Positions 21,311 through 33,532 of a stretch of DNA of 64,000 nt are shown here, in pieces. The DNA is taken from assembly GCA_958510875.1 (NCBI GenBank), contig OY294070.1:49256078-49320077 (forward strand), written 5' to 3'. The first letter of the stretch is position 1; every line of letters begins with the position of its first letter. The translations under genes and the position numbers were made by a program. The notes beneath the pieces are model-generated. The model was not told the DNA's origin. It made no database searches and saw nothing but the letters and a program-made list of their open reading frames with translations. Source of the stretch: Endomychus coccineus (Eukaryota; Arthropoda; Insecta; Coleoptera; Endomychidae).

Positions 21311-22610
21311 ATATCATTTTTAATTTGAAAATTTTATTTTATCAAGAAAAATAAAAGTATGTAATAATGCGCAAATAATATGATATTACATACACTTTTG
21401 ACTTATTGTATTCATTTATGTTACAAGTACAATGTGATGCGTTTTGCAAGTTGATTGCGGATGCTAAATAAAGTTGGTCATTATCCGATCTTGATTCCAG
21501 AATTTTTCCCCAAACTGAGTGCGGGGAAACCTATGGTACGGGACTTGGTCTTTCATAGTCAACATGAGTTCGGGAAAACCGGGAATTGAGCACGCTTGTA
21601 GGGTAAGATGATTTTCCGTTGGGAACATGAATACAACATTTTAGCCGTGATATGTCCACTCATCCTGTCTCCGCTGCCATATGTGTGCGCTAGGTAAGTA
21701 TTATTTCACCAGGTAGAAGTAAACCGGAGCATCAGGTTTGCATATACAAGTTTCAGACACTGTTGCACTATTTTTTAGATATATTTTATTGCCTGTACTT
21801 AGTGCATTCAATGAACTGAAACTGAATGCGGCAACATAGATAGGCAAAGATACCTAAACATCAAATCAACTTATAGAAGTTGCTAACTTCAGAAGATCAG
21901 TAGAATTACTGATTTTCTAAAGAAATACATGTCCATTCACATCTCTAAATATTGATACGGTTTTTGAGTTTAGCTTTGGTTTTGTAGATGATTTAAAATG
22001 GCATTCATATGAATCAAATTTTTAATCTTGTCCGGAGTCAAATGAAATTTTTGTCTCAAACTAGTTACATAATAACGAATAAATCGCCAAGCTACGCAGA
22101 ATGACTCGTCGAACGTACTGATCGTAAGTTGGCACACTTGGAAATTCATGTCTCTACAAAAAGATTACAACGTAGTCTCGCGATGTTCGATCTAACACAT
22201 GTTATGTTACGACGACATCAAAATTCCAATTGAATTTTGTTTACGATGCTGCACAATCAATGTAGACGATATCTTTTGTTGGTTAATCATAGTGTCGATT
22301 AATCGGACCGAATAGTAATAGTTCATTTCTATTGACATTGTATTAATACCGTATACGATTTCAAAAATCATTGATTAATTTACTGTGTGTTGGACTTTTG
22401 AATTTTTGTATGAACATCTTTGAAGGACTTCATCAACAAAATACGTCTTTCATTAATACAAACCGAATAAGATATAGGGGTTACTTTTATAGCGGAAAAC
22501 GTAAATTAAGTCCCATTTCCATATTCCTACGTAAATTCAGGCCCACTGATAAATCATACTATGTAAATTGAATCCCGGTTTTCAATACAATTCTCAGAAT
22601 ATTCTTAGAA
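21311..22610. other. Spacer, nothing recognised
   Basis: AT-rich, no supported coding or repeat. The open frame near 22371-22571 has no recognisable features. Confidence 0.4.
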
Positions 22611-22616
22611 ATGAGT

Positions 22617-23740
22617 GTTAAGATTAGCGCGATTACAATATTTGCATTCTATACCAACAAAGTTAGGTTAGTAGGTTAGGTTAGGATAGGTTAGGTTAGA
22701 AACTAAGCGGGTACAATAAACAATCATTATCTGCATTCTATATCAACAAAGTAAGGTTAGTAGGTTAGGTTAGGATAGGTTAGGTTAGGAACAAAGCGGG
22801 TACAATGAACAATCATTATCTGCATTCTATATCAACAAAGTAAGGTTAGTAAGTTAGGTTAGGTTAGGATAGGTTAGGTTAGAAACAAAGCGGGTACAAT
22901 AAAGAATCATTATCTGCATTCTATATCAACAAAGTAAGGTTAGTAGGTTAGGTTAGTAAGTTAGGTTAGGTTAGGATAGGTTAGGTTAGATACAAAGCAG
23001 GTACAATAAACAATCATTATCTGCATTCTATATCAACAAAGTAAGGTTAGTATGTTAGGTTAGGATAGGTTACGTTAGAAACAAAGCGGTTACAATAAAC
23101 AATCATTATTGGTTATAAGGGGATGTTAAGATTAGCGCGATTACAATATTTGCATTCTATATCAATGACGTTAGGTTAGGTTAGAAACTAAGCGGGTACA
23201 ATAAACAATCATTATCTGCATTCTATATCAACAAAGTAAGGTTAGTAGGTTAGGTTAGGAAAGGTTAGGTTAGGAACAAAGCGGGTACAATGAACAATCA
23301 TTATCTGCATTCTATATCAACAAAGTAAGGTTAGTAAGTTAGGTTAGGTTAGAAACAAAGCGGGTACAATAAAGAATCATTATCTGCATTCTATATCAAC
23401 AAAGTAAGGTTAGTAGGTTAGGTTAGTAAGTTAGGTTAGGTTAGGATAGGTTAGATATGAAGCAGGTACAATAAACAATCATTATCTGCATTCTATATCA
23501 ACAAAGTAAGGTTAGTATGTTAGGTTAGGATAGGTTACGTTAGAAACAAAGCGGGTACAATAAACAATCATTATTGGTTATAAGGGGATGTTAAGATTAG
23601 CGAGATTACAATATTTGCATTATATATCAAAAAAGTTAGGTTAGTCGGTAAGGATAAGTTAAGTTATAAACAAAGGGGATACAATGAACAATCATTATTG
23701 GTTATTATGAGTGTTAAGATCAGCGCGATTACAATATTTC
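22617..23740. repeat. Higher-order satellite with TTAGG-like cores
   Basis: Monomers of about 80-115 bases combine a GGTTAGGTTAGG-rich part with AGCGGGTACAATAAACAATC and CATTATCTGCATTCTATATC. Monomer variants occur in a fixed order (ATAAAC, ATGAAC, ATAAAG, GCAGG-ATAAAC, ATAAAC) and the order repeats. GTTAAGATTAGCGCGATTAC starts the blocks at 22617, 23125 and 23590 (periods 508 and 465), and a fourth shortened block starts at 23713. The cores resemble the arthropod telomere unit TTAGG but are interrupted by GGATAGG and other words, so this is an interstitial satellite. Confidence 0.85.
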
Positions 23741-24113
23741 AACTTATCTGAAGTGTCATCATGAGCAATCATCAGATGATGCGCGCCACAGCGATAGAAA
23801 TTAATGTTTAATCCCTTCTTGAATTTTTCATTTTCAGTGCGCAGCTCTGTATATAAATGTTATTAACTTTATGGGGTTGAAAGACTCAGAAAGTATTTAT
23901 TTTAATGAGATAAGGATCTCTCTCATTAACCATAATCTTGGTCTCTAAAGGAATTCCATATTATATTGTATTATATACCTTATACTCGGTGGTTCCACAT
24001 AGAATTGTGATAAATAGACCATTCCGTTGTTACCAGTCTATTAAAATGCATTAGCTCTAGATAAGCTACCAGTTGATGTAATACACCTAGATTTTTCTAG
24101 GGCTTTTGACCAA

Positions 24114-24121
24114 CTGGGAAC
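24114..24121. repeat. 8-bp target-site duplication, left
   Basis: CTGGGAAC, identical to 26738-26745 on the other side of the hAT element. Confidence 0.9.
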
Positions 24122-26737
24122 CAGTGGCGGCTCTTCGAAGGAGGCTAAGGAGGCTCAGCCTCCTCACCAATTTATCTTAATGATCATTCTCCATTTTATT
24201 TCCTGTTTCTCTGATAATTCTTTAAATTTTACAATTAATTCCCCGTTCTCAGTAGTTATTTTCAATCCGGCAACAGTGATCAGAGGCTAGATTCTCTATA
24301 TATCTCAAACGCTGAGTTGTGTTGTTCAACACAGTTGCCGTTTTTCCGACCAGTCAATCGCAAAATAGCGTGAAACGGCGAAAACGGCAACAGGGTAGGG
24401 AGGCTAGCTTTTCGTATCCATTCGTCGGTCGAATGAAATACGATTACTTGCGCTCCCGCCTCCAGCTGCTAGAAGAATGCGGTTAGTTGTTTTTTTATTC
24501 CACGAGGCGTAGTAAGGTTAAGTAGTTAATTTTTAAGTTATAATTTATCTAATCGGAATCGGTGAACGTTAAAATTATGAGTGACTTAGTTGCAGAGTTC
24601 TTAGAAAATCCATTTAGTGGATTAACATATGATAGAAAAGTGTTCTTCAAAAACAAACGGCCTTTACCGGATTTGAAAGGATTAGTGATGGCAGGGAAGT
24701 ATCAAAATCGATCGTTTAATACTGATAATTATAAAAAATATGTATGGTTAACGGGATCTGATGTACACAATAAATTATATTGCTGGTATTGCTTGCTATT
24801 CACATCAGATACAATTTCATGTTGGGGGCACTTGGGTTATAATGATTTGAAAAATTTAGCTCGTGGCCTAGAAAGACATGAAAAATCGCAGGAACATATT
24901 ACATCGTGTATTAAGTTTAAATTAACCGGTAAACCGAATATTGTTAATGCGATTGATTCTACACGAACACGCGAAATCGAAAATCATAATAAAACAGTTA
25001 AAGAAAACCGCGAAGTTTTTAAAAAAATCATTGATTTCTTATTGTATTTATCATTTCAAGATTTGGCTTTTAGAGGGCATGATGAAACTGAAAATTCAGT
25101 TAATAAAGGTAATTTTAGGGAATTGTTAGATTTGTTTTGTAAATACGACAGTAAGCTTCGCGATTTTAGGACTAACGCGTCAGTATTTGCAGGCATCTGT
25201 TTTGTTTTATGCGGGTATACCACGTGAAATAAGGTTAGATTAGAATTCGTCTGTTCGGTAAATTATTAATTGTAAAAATGGACAACTAGTGGAAAGATTT
25301 TTAGGGTTCTACGATGTTAGTTCGGGAAGAACAGCGGTCAATTTATTCAATTTTTCAATGGAAACATTTCAACGATTCGACTTTGCGAATAAATCAGACT
25401 TACGACGGCATCTGTAATGGCGGGACATTTAAACGGTCTTCAAACAAACGTAAGTTTTAAATAACATAGTAGGAAACAGAATTCCCTGTAATACTCGAAC
25501 TCGATGGAATTTTACATCACATGCAATGTTTAGTTTACCATCCATAAAAATAAAGACAAATTAATTGAAATATTTGATTTTATATTAAACAGTGATGACT
25601 TTTCAACAGATCAGCTTTCATTGAATGCTGCTGTTGGTTTAAAATCTTATTTAGAAAATGAAGAATTTTTGTTATTTCTTGATACTTTTAAATTAATATT
25701 TGAACAAACTGATCTTATTTTTCGAATTTTACAACATAAATTCACTAATATAATTCATTCAAGAGATCGTTCAACACATCTCATTGATAAAATTCAAGTT
25801 TCAGTTATACAGAATTTCATTTTAATATTTTATTTGGAAATTATTCAACTGATGAGGCTTCTCCCGTGAAAAGGAGGAAAACATATAATTTGGTAGACAA
25901 GAAACTACATTATAAACAACTTTTTTATGAAATTTTAGATACTATTAAAGGTCAAATATTGAGATTCGATTTTCCGATTTACATGAATTGAAGTTTTTCG
26001 ATTTGACGAATAGAAGATTCTCGAATCTTTTTCAAAAGAGTTTCTCAATACACTTTCAGATAACTTAGTTCTAAAATATAATTTTTTAGATAAAATAGCG
26101 CTGCACAATGAATTATGCGTTGTATACTGGGATAAAGATATTTTAGGCCAGTACGACAGTCACGCCGATATGATAAAATATATGATAGATAATGATTTGC
26201 AACAAGTCTTACCTCAGTTTTATAAACTACTTTGTTTGACAGTCACCATTCCTGTCACGTCGGCATCGGTGGAGAGATCATTTTCTACTCTCAAACGAAT
26301 TAAAACATACATGCGAAATACAATGGGCCAAAATCGTTTATACAGTGTTAGTTTAATATCTATTGAAAAAGATTTAGTAAAACACTTAAAACATAATGAT
26401 ACATTTTATGATAATATTGATCATTTTTCGTAAATTAAAGACCGTAGAATTGCGTTAATATATAGAAAAGTTGATAAAATTAATAACAAAAAACAAAATA
26501 TGAAAAATTCCAGAAAAAAGAAAAAAAATTAAAAATCCAAAAAAAAATAAAAAACAAAAAACGAACGAAAAAAAAATTTGTGGGCAAGAGAAACTCTATA
26601 CCTCCACGTTGGTTCTTGCTGGGTAACAATCAATTTTGTCACTGAAGGTTAAATTAATTGGCTGAATATAGAGTATATTTTTACAAAAACGTTTTATGTC
26701 CAGCCTCCTCTCTCAAAAAGTTCACGAGCCGCCACTG
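24122..26737 (+). mobile_element. hAT element (ZMYM1-like), 2616 bp, ends and duplication intact
   Basis: Left end CAGTGGCGGCTC and right end GAGCCGCCACTG are 12-base inverted repeats, flanked by perfect 8-bp duplications CTGGGAAC. An 8-bp duplication with CAG...CTG ends is typical of hAT. The transposase inside is broken, but the ends look recent. It sits in the palm region of a LINE. Confidence 0.95.
24577..26433 (+). pseudogene. hAT transposase, TTF-finger/DUF4371 (ZMYM1-like) type
   Basis: The first open part runs from ATG 24577 (MSDLVAEFLENPF) to 25227. It contains the TTF-type zinc finger (YKKYVWLTGSD, KLYCWYCLLF, HLGYNDLKNLARGLERHEKS, EHITSC) and the start of DUF4371 (KENREVFKKIIDFLLYLSFQ). 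A middle piece reads NGQLVERFLGFYDVSSGRTA and MAGHLNGLQTN with frame changes and an internal deletion of the expected catalytic core. The last open part ends with VPVTSASVERSFSTLK-like sequence (TIPVTSASVERSFSTLKRIK) plus the hAT dimerisation tail, stopping at 26433. The alternative upstream GTG is ignored because eukaryotes start at ATG. It is not active as it stands; a homologue could still mobilise the element. Confidence 0.85.
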
Positions 26738-26745
26738 CTGGGAAC
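26738..26745. repeat. 8-bp target-site duplication, right
   Basis: CTGGGAAC, matching 24114-24121. Confidence 0.9.
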
Positions 26746-28274
26746 ACTATGGTATCAGAAAAAATCTGCTCGTCTGGAATTCATGCTTCCTTACAAACCG
26801 AACCTCCTGTGAGTTGGGGAGTAATTGTGCTCTAAAGTAAGCGTTATGAGTGGTATATCCCAGGGACCGGTGTTAGGACCTCTGGTATTCCTGACCTACG
26901 CCTCGGACATTGTTTATCATGTTAAATCTAAGAAATCCTGCCATTGATATGCAAGGCACATATACCACCATACAGAGCTGCATAAAGATCTCGATAGGAT
27001 AAATAATCAGCTAGAATAAAATATCGGTGGTGTAAACATAGATCTTGGTGTTACAGTAACCGAAAATTTATCATTGTCAAACCATGTAGCAAACATTTGC
27101 ACATTTGCAAGAGAGCAAAACATCATTCTATCTTCTGTCTAAAGCATTTACAAAGATTCCTCTTTTGGTATTCAATAAAGTATAAACAATGTATACACCC
27201 CAATTCTGTATGGAGTGTAGATTTGACCCATGACGCAACACTTCTTCACTCCGTGGGAAGATACTCGCATACCTTATGGTAGAAGGCGTCCCTCTTATGA
27301 TGACAGACTATCCATTTTAAACTTGCAAAATTTTTGCGACAGACGTCTACCTGGTGATCTGATTATAACATATAGGACCCTCCACAAACTATTTGGCATT
27401 GATTTGGATCAACTATACACATTAAACAATGACGAACGTCTCAAAGGCCATTCCTGGGAATTTAAAAACGAAAAATTCTCAACAACAACGAGACAACATT
27501 TCTTGTTCAAGCGTGTTTTCGTCGAAGTCTGGAATCGTCTACCTGCTTTTGTAGTGGAGCCCACGTCTGTAAATTCCTTCAAAATCCAGCTCGCCAAAAT
27601 GGAATAGCATATCATCAGTGACATGAGTGCCAATAGTGGATGTTTTCAGAGATTGTGAACAATCTATTAAAGTTACTGTCTAGTTTAATGTTTTCTTTCT
27701 GCATTCCATGATTGTAGACATACTATTCAATTTTATTTTTGCCCCAACCGAGGTTTATAGGTTAGCGCCTCAGCTAGGATCGTTTATTTATAATATTGAT
27801 AATAATACTATGTTTTCTACTAATCTATTTGAAAATGTACAATTCACTGAAGAGTAACTTGGTTGTCATAATATATGATTCTTTCTGAATAATATTGTGG
27901 TTTTATTAGTCACTTAGTTTAAAATTATTGTACAAATACCAGTACTCCTAAACTAATTATGTATGATTATTACATAGTTATTTACATACCAAGGGAGGAA
28001 AGTGCCACTGTTCCTCCAGCGGATAGTTTGATGACCGACGTGAAGGGGGGAAATGCCCTTTACTGTAGAGGAATGTATATAATTTTTCCTACTATCTTTT
28101 ATGCCCATTTTCAAGAATGATCTATGTATTCTTTTTTTTGTTAAAATATAACATTTGAAATCAGTTACTGTACATCACAGAGACTGGCGTTGCAAAGGCG
28201 TTATTTAAAACATAGTGAGTAATGTCTTTCAACGGATTTTCTTTATTTCAATTCATAAAAATTATCAATGAAAA

Positions 28275-28427
28275 ATGGAATATGAAGCTGAGGATAATAT
28301 TCCTCAAGACATTTCAGAATCTGCCAAGTTGGTAGTGATAAATCTTCTGCCAATTAAATCTCGCGAAAGAGTACGAGCTTATTAAAATTGGGTGGAGGAA
28401 AATCTAAACTTAATAAAGGAAGTAAAG
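28275..28427 (+). pseudogene. N-terminal fragment, possibly Crypton/tyrosine-recombinase type
   Basis: MEYEAEDNIPQDISESAKLV, then VINLLPIKSRERVRAY, an in-frame TAA (28383-28385), then NWVEENLNLIKEVK. An acidic start followed by LLP-KS..RY..AY..F..W is the pattern of N-termini of insect Crypton-like integrase proteins. Only about 50 residues remain and the catalytic domain is absent, so the assignment is tentative. Neighbouring 27608-28270 and 28430-28670 hold nothing else recognisable. Confidence 0.35.
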
Positions 28428-28676
28428 TAAACTTTACCTCCCTAGAGAGGGAGGGCTGTTTTGTACCCTAATTCAGGGGTCGTAAACGTCATTTTCTTAG
28501 GGGTAGTAGGAAAAGCTTTTATTACAAAAATCGAAGAGGATTTAGTGATCTTCAACTTTCATTTCAACAGTTTTGGGATAGACCTGCCGGAAATAACATG
28601 TAGGTAATAGAAGAAACATTCCAACTTAAAAAAAATTAATTAGTTATTTTTCACCAATAAACTATAATATAATATC

Positions 28677-29090
28677 AAGTAGCTATCATCAGAGTAAACT
28701 AAATTACAAATCAAAATGTTCCTGTTTGAATACTATTTTGGGGATAATGCAAACAAAGTGTTACCTCAGCTGAAAATCAAGGTTGGTCGAACATATTTTG
28801 AATACAGGTCACACCATTTCTCAAGACAGTTTATCACTTTTAAAACACTGTACAAACAAATATCTAGGTAATTTATAAGAGATGGAAATGTATAAACAAA
28901 AGAGCAATTTATTAAATTCCGATTGATCTCCAGCTGGGGGTAACCCCTTGTTTAAATTATTATCACCAAATAGTATTTAAACAGGCACATTTTGATTTAT
29001 AATTTAGCTTACTACTTGGTAGCCGAAAGGTCCTCAGTAGTTTAATAGTATTTTTAGTCGATAAGAGTGATTATTTCTTATCAATAGTGT
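28677..29090. mobile_element. Penelope-like element PLE-B, copy 1 (inverted pair)
   Basis: 28677-28779 is a minus-strand 3' fragment whose reverse complement ends in CTCTGATGATAGCTACTTG, the front half of the hammerhead-like motif. 28780-29090 is a plus-strand fragment encoding the end of a GIY-YIG domain (HTISQ-like SLSLLKH..., EMYK-KSNLLNSD in shifted frames), followed by the untranslated tail. Its motif has lost 12 bases over the CUGAUGA box (ACTACTTGGTAGCCGAAAGG near 29009). The two halves meet 5' to 5', the arrangement also seen at 31562 and 33533. Confidence 0.75.
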
Positions 29091-31561
29091 TATTCTTTAC
29101 CTTCTTGTTCAGTATAAGCAAAATGTGGAAAAAGTCAAGGATACAAATTTTAGGGGGAATTTTTTTTGTCAAAATAGTGAAAACAGTTTTTCCGTTAAAA
29201 TCAAAAATCCTGGTGCAAAAATAAATTCACTCCTTAACACTATATGGCGAAAAAGCTGCAGGGGCTGGTGATCGAAAACTTGTAATCAAACTTTCTATGA
29301 GGTACACTAATGATGAAAAAAAAACTGTCCTCCCCAATGAATTGTAATGTTACAGAAAGTCGAGCCCCTATACTCGACTACATCAGGAAAATAAATAGTG
29401 TCGGAGATTTGTGTTATAAGCATGATATTGACAGGAATCTTATTAGAACTAAGACAATATATTTGTTTAGTTTGTGGCAGATCTATAGTCAGTAGCATAT
29501 AGTTGAGCTATACGGACGAGATGTATTATTATCTCTACCCCCTGTTTGCAGTCAAGTTGGCATCCTTGAATCATAATTAGTAGAAAGCTTCTGTCAATCG
29601 TTTAAAACCTAGAGAAGGGGAATATACGTATATGATATTGGTATGGTACATGACAGAAATACAAGACTAAATCATGAATAATAAAAGACCACATAATGGC
29701 ATTAAATTTATCAGCATCCAGTTAGTGCTACTGTATTTCATAGAATGGACCCATATTATTCATTCTTCGTTTCAATAGAATAGATGGAGTTTCCAATCAA
29801 TGAATTAACTAATTGACACTGTTCTTGTAATATTTCTACAAATCGCAATAACGTACATGAAGCATAATATTGTGATACAAGCGTAGAAGGTAAAATCATT
29901 AACAGTACAATCGTTGGTGTTGCTGGGTTTAAATAATTGAAAAAAAAACAAAATTTGTTAGAAAACATGAAGTGGCGGCCTTCCACTGCTGGAAAATATC
30001 TGGGGAAATACACAACACATTTAGTTCCTATTTACTTCGGAATTTATTTTTATTATTTGAGTTTTTTAAACGAATATCTCAATGAATTTGGGTTGTTTGC
30101 GATGATTAGGCTAATTTTCTGGATTATAAATTAGAAATTTCCAGGTTTCAGAAATCCATTTACGATAAATTAAATGAAGAGTATAGTTATGGGAATTTTT
30201 AAATTTTAGAATATGTCTCTATTTTTCACTAATGGTCCAACGGGAAGTGTATTTAAACTAAAATACAATTATTATGTAATTTATAGAGATTTACAGATTT
30301 AATTCACTGGTAATAAAAATTCAGAAAATTTATTAAAGTTAGTTATTATATCAAAATCCAATTGAGTATAAACCATATAATAATGAGCATATCATTCTGT
30401 GCAGTAACAACAATCCTGGTCGTAGGTTTTAAAGAACATTGATGACATATTATAAGAATCGAAAGTCCCGTTTTAAAATACAAAAAGATAAGAAAGGTCG
30501 TTAAAATCCAGGATAAAACTTATTGATTGACTCTGAACCTATCGAACTATTTGCATTTTGTTAAAGAATCCTCCAGCAATAAAATAAGTAATGTTCATAA
30601 ACAAATGGAAACAATGTTTGAACATGGCAACTCGATGTTGCCTAAAAGTATACCCAGTTTTTTCAACAAATTTCACAAAATAATAACATTTAGATAATTG
30701 ATTACTATATTTTCTTATGTATTTCGAATTTATTATTATAGGATAACGTATAACGTTCATGGGATATGGTATGAGCCAGCTGTGGAAGGTATATTTAATC
30801 ATAATGATCAATATATTTATTCTAATAAGTTAAGTAATTATTTGTAATTTTTTTTTGTTTCTTAATAAAATGTTCCTACAAAACTTTTACACATTGAAAA
30901 TTTTTGAAAGTGAGTTTTTGTACCTGACAATCACTTTGAGCAACTATTTAGAGGACTACATATATGATGCACATACTAAAAACTAAAAATTGCCAACATG
31001 ATGATAGATATTATGAATATGAAAATTTGGAAATATTAGGACCAAACCCGGCCGAATTTCAGTAGCATAATTCGGAATTTGCAAGAAAGCCCAAGTTCCT
31101 CATTTTGGGATTCCTTTATTCGATTCGATTTAAAAACTTACTTTTACGATGCAATTTTCTTTAACGTCGCCATAAAAACGGAACAGATGCAACCAACAAC
31201 GTAAAGCCTAGAGATATACCAAGAACACTGGAGGAGTTAGACTCGTCAAACAAGATTTAAACATTTCCAGAAATCTTAATCCCTATAACTGATATATTTT
31301 GCACATAATAACAACAAAATTGATTAAATTGAATCGATGGAAGTTCTGGTACATATCAAACGGTATATATGGTAAGCTTTGAATCAGAAATAGATATTCA
31401 TAATTCACTAATTATGAATAATTTCGTCGTGTTTTTTATAAGCTCAGACATTGGCTCGCTTATCCAGCCCTAATAATATACAACCATAACTACTTTAACA
31501 CTATAAATAAGGAATAAACCTTTATCCATTGAAAAATATGGTTAAAGTACTAAGGACATTT
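29091..31561. other. AT-rich spacer, nothing supported
   Basis: About 2.5 kb with short open frames only. No terminal repeats, tandem arrays or protein motifs were recognised on either strand. Confidence 0.4.
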
Positions 31562-31985
31562 CGGAAGTAGCCATCGTCAGAGTAAACTAAATTAGAAATC
31601 AGAATATGCCTGTTTAAATAGTATTTGGAGATAATAAAGCAAACAAGGGGGTTGTTTACACTTAACTGGAGATAAATCGGAATTTAATAAATTGCTCTTC
31701 CGTTTATACATTTCCATCCCTTCTAAATTACCTAGATATTCGTCCGTACTGTGTTTTAAAAGTGATAAACTTTCTTGAGAAACGGTGTAACATTTATTCA
31801 AAATTATATTCGGTTAACGCTCATTTTTCACCGTTATTTCTATTTATATGGGCTAAATGTTCTTTATACCGAGTTAAAATGTCCCTTCTAGTTTGACCCA
31901 AATAGTAATTTGAATTGTATTGAACTATTTGAAGGTAATGACTCTAATTTGGTTAGTTGATCGCGTTCCAATTTTCTTCTTTTTC
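31562..31985 (-). mobile_element. PLE-B, copy 2a (minus half of inverted pair)
   Basis: The minus peptide has the GIY-YIG portion YLGQTRRDILTRYKEHLAHI in one frame and VSQESLSLLKHSTDEYLGNL with EGMEMYKRKSNLLNSDLSP in another (31592-31801 open). The 3' untranslated end carries a hammerhead-like remnant, CTGACGATGGCTACTTCCGAA near 31565-31590. It is 5'-truncated and frameshifted. Its 5' edge touches copy 2b at about 31985. Confidence 0.75.
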
Positions 31986-32460
31986 GTTTTGAAACGCAAT
32001 CAACTAACCAAATCAGAGTCATTACCATAAAATAGTTCAATAAAATCCAAAACTTTCATTTATCATCCTTCAGTAGATAATCAATAAATTCCAAAATTTG
32101 TTTTCTGAATTTGCAATACAACCAGTTTATAGATGTACGAACAAGCTAAAAACCGTTTAGGCAACACTTTTGATAAAGTCTCTGGGATTTACAAAATCGA
32201 GTCGCGTTCAAAATGCTATGTGGGGCAAACTAGAAGGTATAAATAAACATTTTTTTTATATTTAAAGAAAAACAATGGTGATAAATCAGCGTTCGCCGAA
32301 CATATTTTGAATAAAGATCACACTTTTCTCAAGAAAGTTTATAGTTTTTAAAACACAGTACGGACAAATATCTAATTAGTTTAGAAGGGATGGAAATATA
32401 TAAACGAAAAAGCAAGTTATTAAATTTCGATTTATCGCATGCTAATACCTATATTAGGAA
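31986..32460 (+). mobile_element. PLE-B, copy 2b (plus half of inverted pair)
   Basis: GCAATCAACTAACCAAATCA (from 31993) is the inverted partner of the segment near 31950-31973. Downstream, frames read IYKIESRSKCYVGQTRR, the conserved Y-K-E-...-KCYVGQTRR of the GIY-YIG domain, then FAEHILN and MEIYKRKSKLLNFDLS. The following flank to about 32790 is shared with copy 3 (34140-34440), so a segment larger than the element was duplicated. Confidence 0.7.
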
Positions 32461-32799
32461 CTGTTTTATTCAGTTTATAATTCATCCAAAATTGACGCTT
32501 ATTGTGAAAACTGTTAACATATTTTCATTCCAAAATTTATTATTCATTAGCACGAAAATATCGACAAATGGGTTTCCGAATTATGGGTCATGACAAAGCT
32601 TTCATCGTAAAGCTACCTGGGTATATAGGGTGGACATACATAATACCCACATTAGGGTATCGTTTAGGGTATGTGATTGAGATAAAATCGAGAAAGATAA
32701 TGTGATTTCGTATCTTATTGTACAACATACCTCAAGGGATATAGATTTTTTCGTCAAAACAAATCTCTCTTTGTATATCATAATTGTACATTGCTATTT

Positions 32800-33470
32800 A
32801 ACGGTCGTGTCTTGTGATGGGAGAAAACAGCCATAATAAAAAAAGTCTATATTTTTCAAATCAAAAGGATACAGTAGTTCGCAATTACTAGATGAAGAAG
32901 TTACAAAGCCGATAGAGATTCCAACAAAACGAAAGGGAAATAAAGGTTCCTATGGGATTTTCTGAAAAAAGGTGACTGCTAAATCTGAAAAAATGCTGAT
33001 ATTTGTCACATGTTCGAAACTATTTTAAAAATGGGTTTTTGCTTACGAATAAATAAAATTGTTAATCTTAAATAGGTATGCCGATATTTATCCGCTAAAT
33101 TTTGCCGATACGATTAAGTATCGGTAGATTTTGCCGATACGATACCGATGCATCGATATTTATATCGGTATCGGCTGATAACTCTTCTAACATTTCCAAA
33201 TGGTGTTTCTTATACCTCTGGGCGAATAGTAAGTTCATCGTTCAACACGTTCAAGAAAAGCAAAACTGTCTGGGACTGACTGATAGACGTGTTGTCACTG
33301 TTCCATCTACAGCAAGATTAATCCTATTGTCTACTAGCATTAAAATCTGTGTTGTTTGTTAATCACCCACTTCATTGTTCCGATTTAAGAGAATAGTCGG
33401 ATGTCTTTCAACAACACAAAATAATGATCGACAGACATTTTGGTCGGATTAGTGTCATAAGGAGAATAAT
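32800..33470 (+). repeat. Dispersed repeat X with GCCGATAC clusters, copy 1
   Basis: Nearly the whole segment recurs at 38085-38700, and part is inverted at 35195-35530. It contains a cluster of GCCGATAC/GTATCGGC words at 33070-33180, including TATATCGGTATCGGCTGATA, and a conserved block CTGTCTGGGACTGA...GACGTGTTGTCACTG. Clustered short palindromic words like these are often transposase-binding subterminal repeats; which element this belongs to is unknown. No intact coding. Confidence 0.7.
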
Positions 33471-33532
33471 TCTGTCAACCTTCAAGCGATGTTAGCTCAG
33501 ACATATCTATGACAACAAGCGTTTTTCAATTC

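Larger units (their letters stand above)
24040..27607 (+). pseudogene. CR1/jockey-like LINE split by a hAT insertion
   Basis: Before the insertion: LPVDVIHLDFSRAFDQLG, RT motif A. After it (26746 on): MSGISQGPVLGPLVFL (motif B area), a decayed YADD region, DLGVTVTENLSLSNHV (thumb), then an open C-terminus RRRPSYDDRLSILNLQNFCD, RRLPGDLIITYRTLHKLFGI, KGHSWEFK, RQHFLFKRVFVEVWNRLPAF ending KIQLAKME at 27607. RRL.GDLI.TY..LH and F..RV...WN.LP are standard CR1-group signatures. The hAT occupies 24122-26737. Stops in the RT part show that the LINE was already decaying or has decayed since. The last 125 codons are intact. Confidence 0.8.

Noticed and set aside
22617..23740. CRISPR array or true telomere
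   Set aside because: Repeats are contiguous variants without unique spacers, and the TTAGG words are interrupted, so neither reading fits; a eukaryotic satellite is the simpler call.
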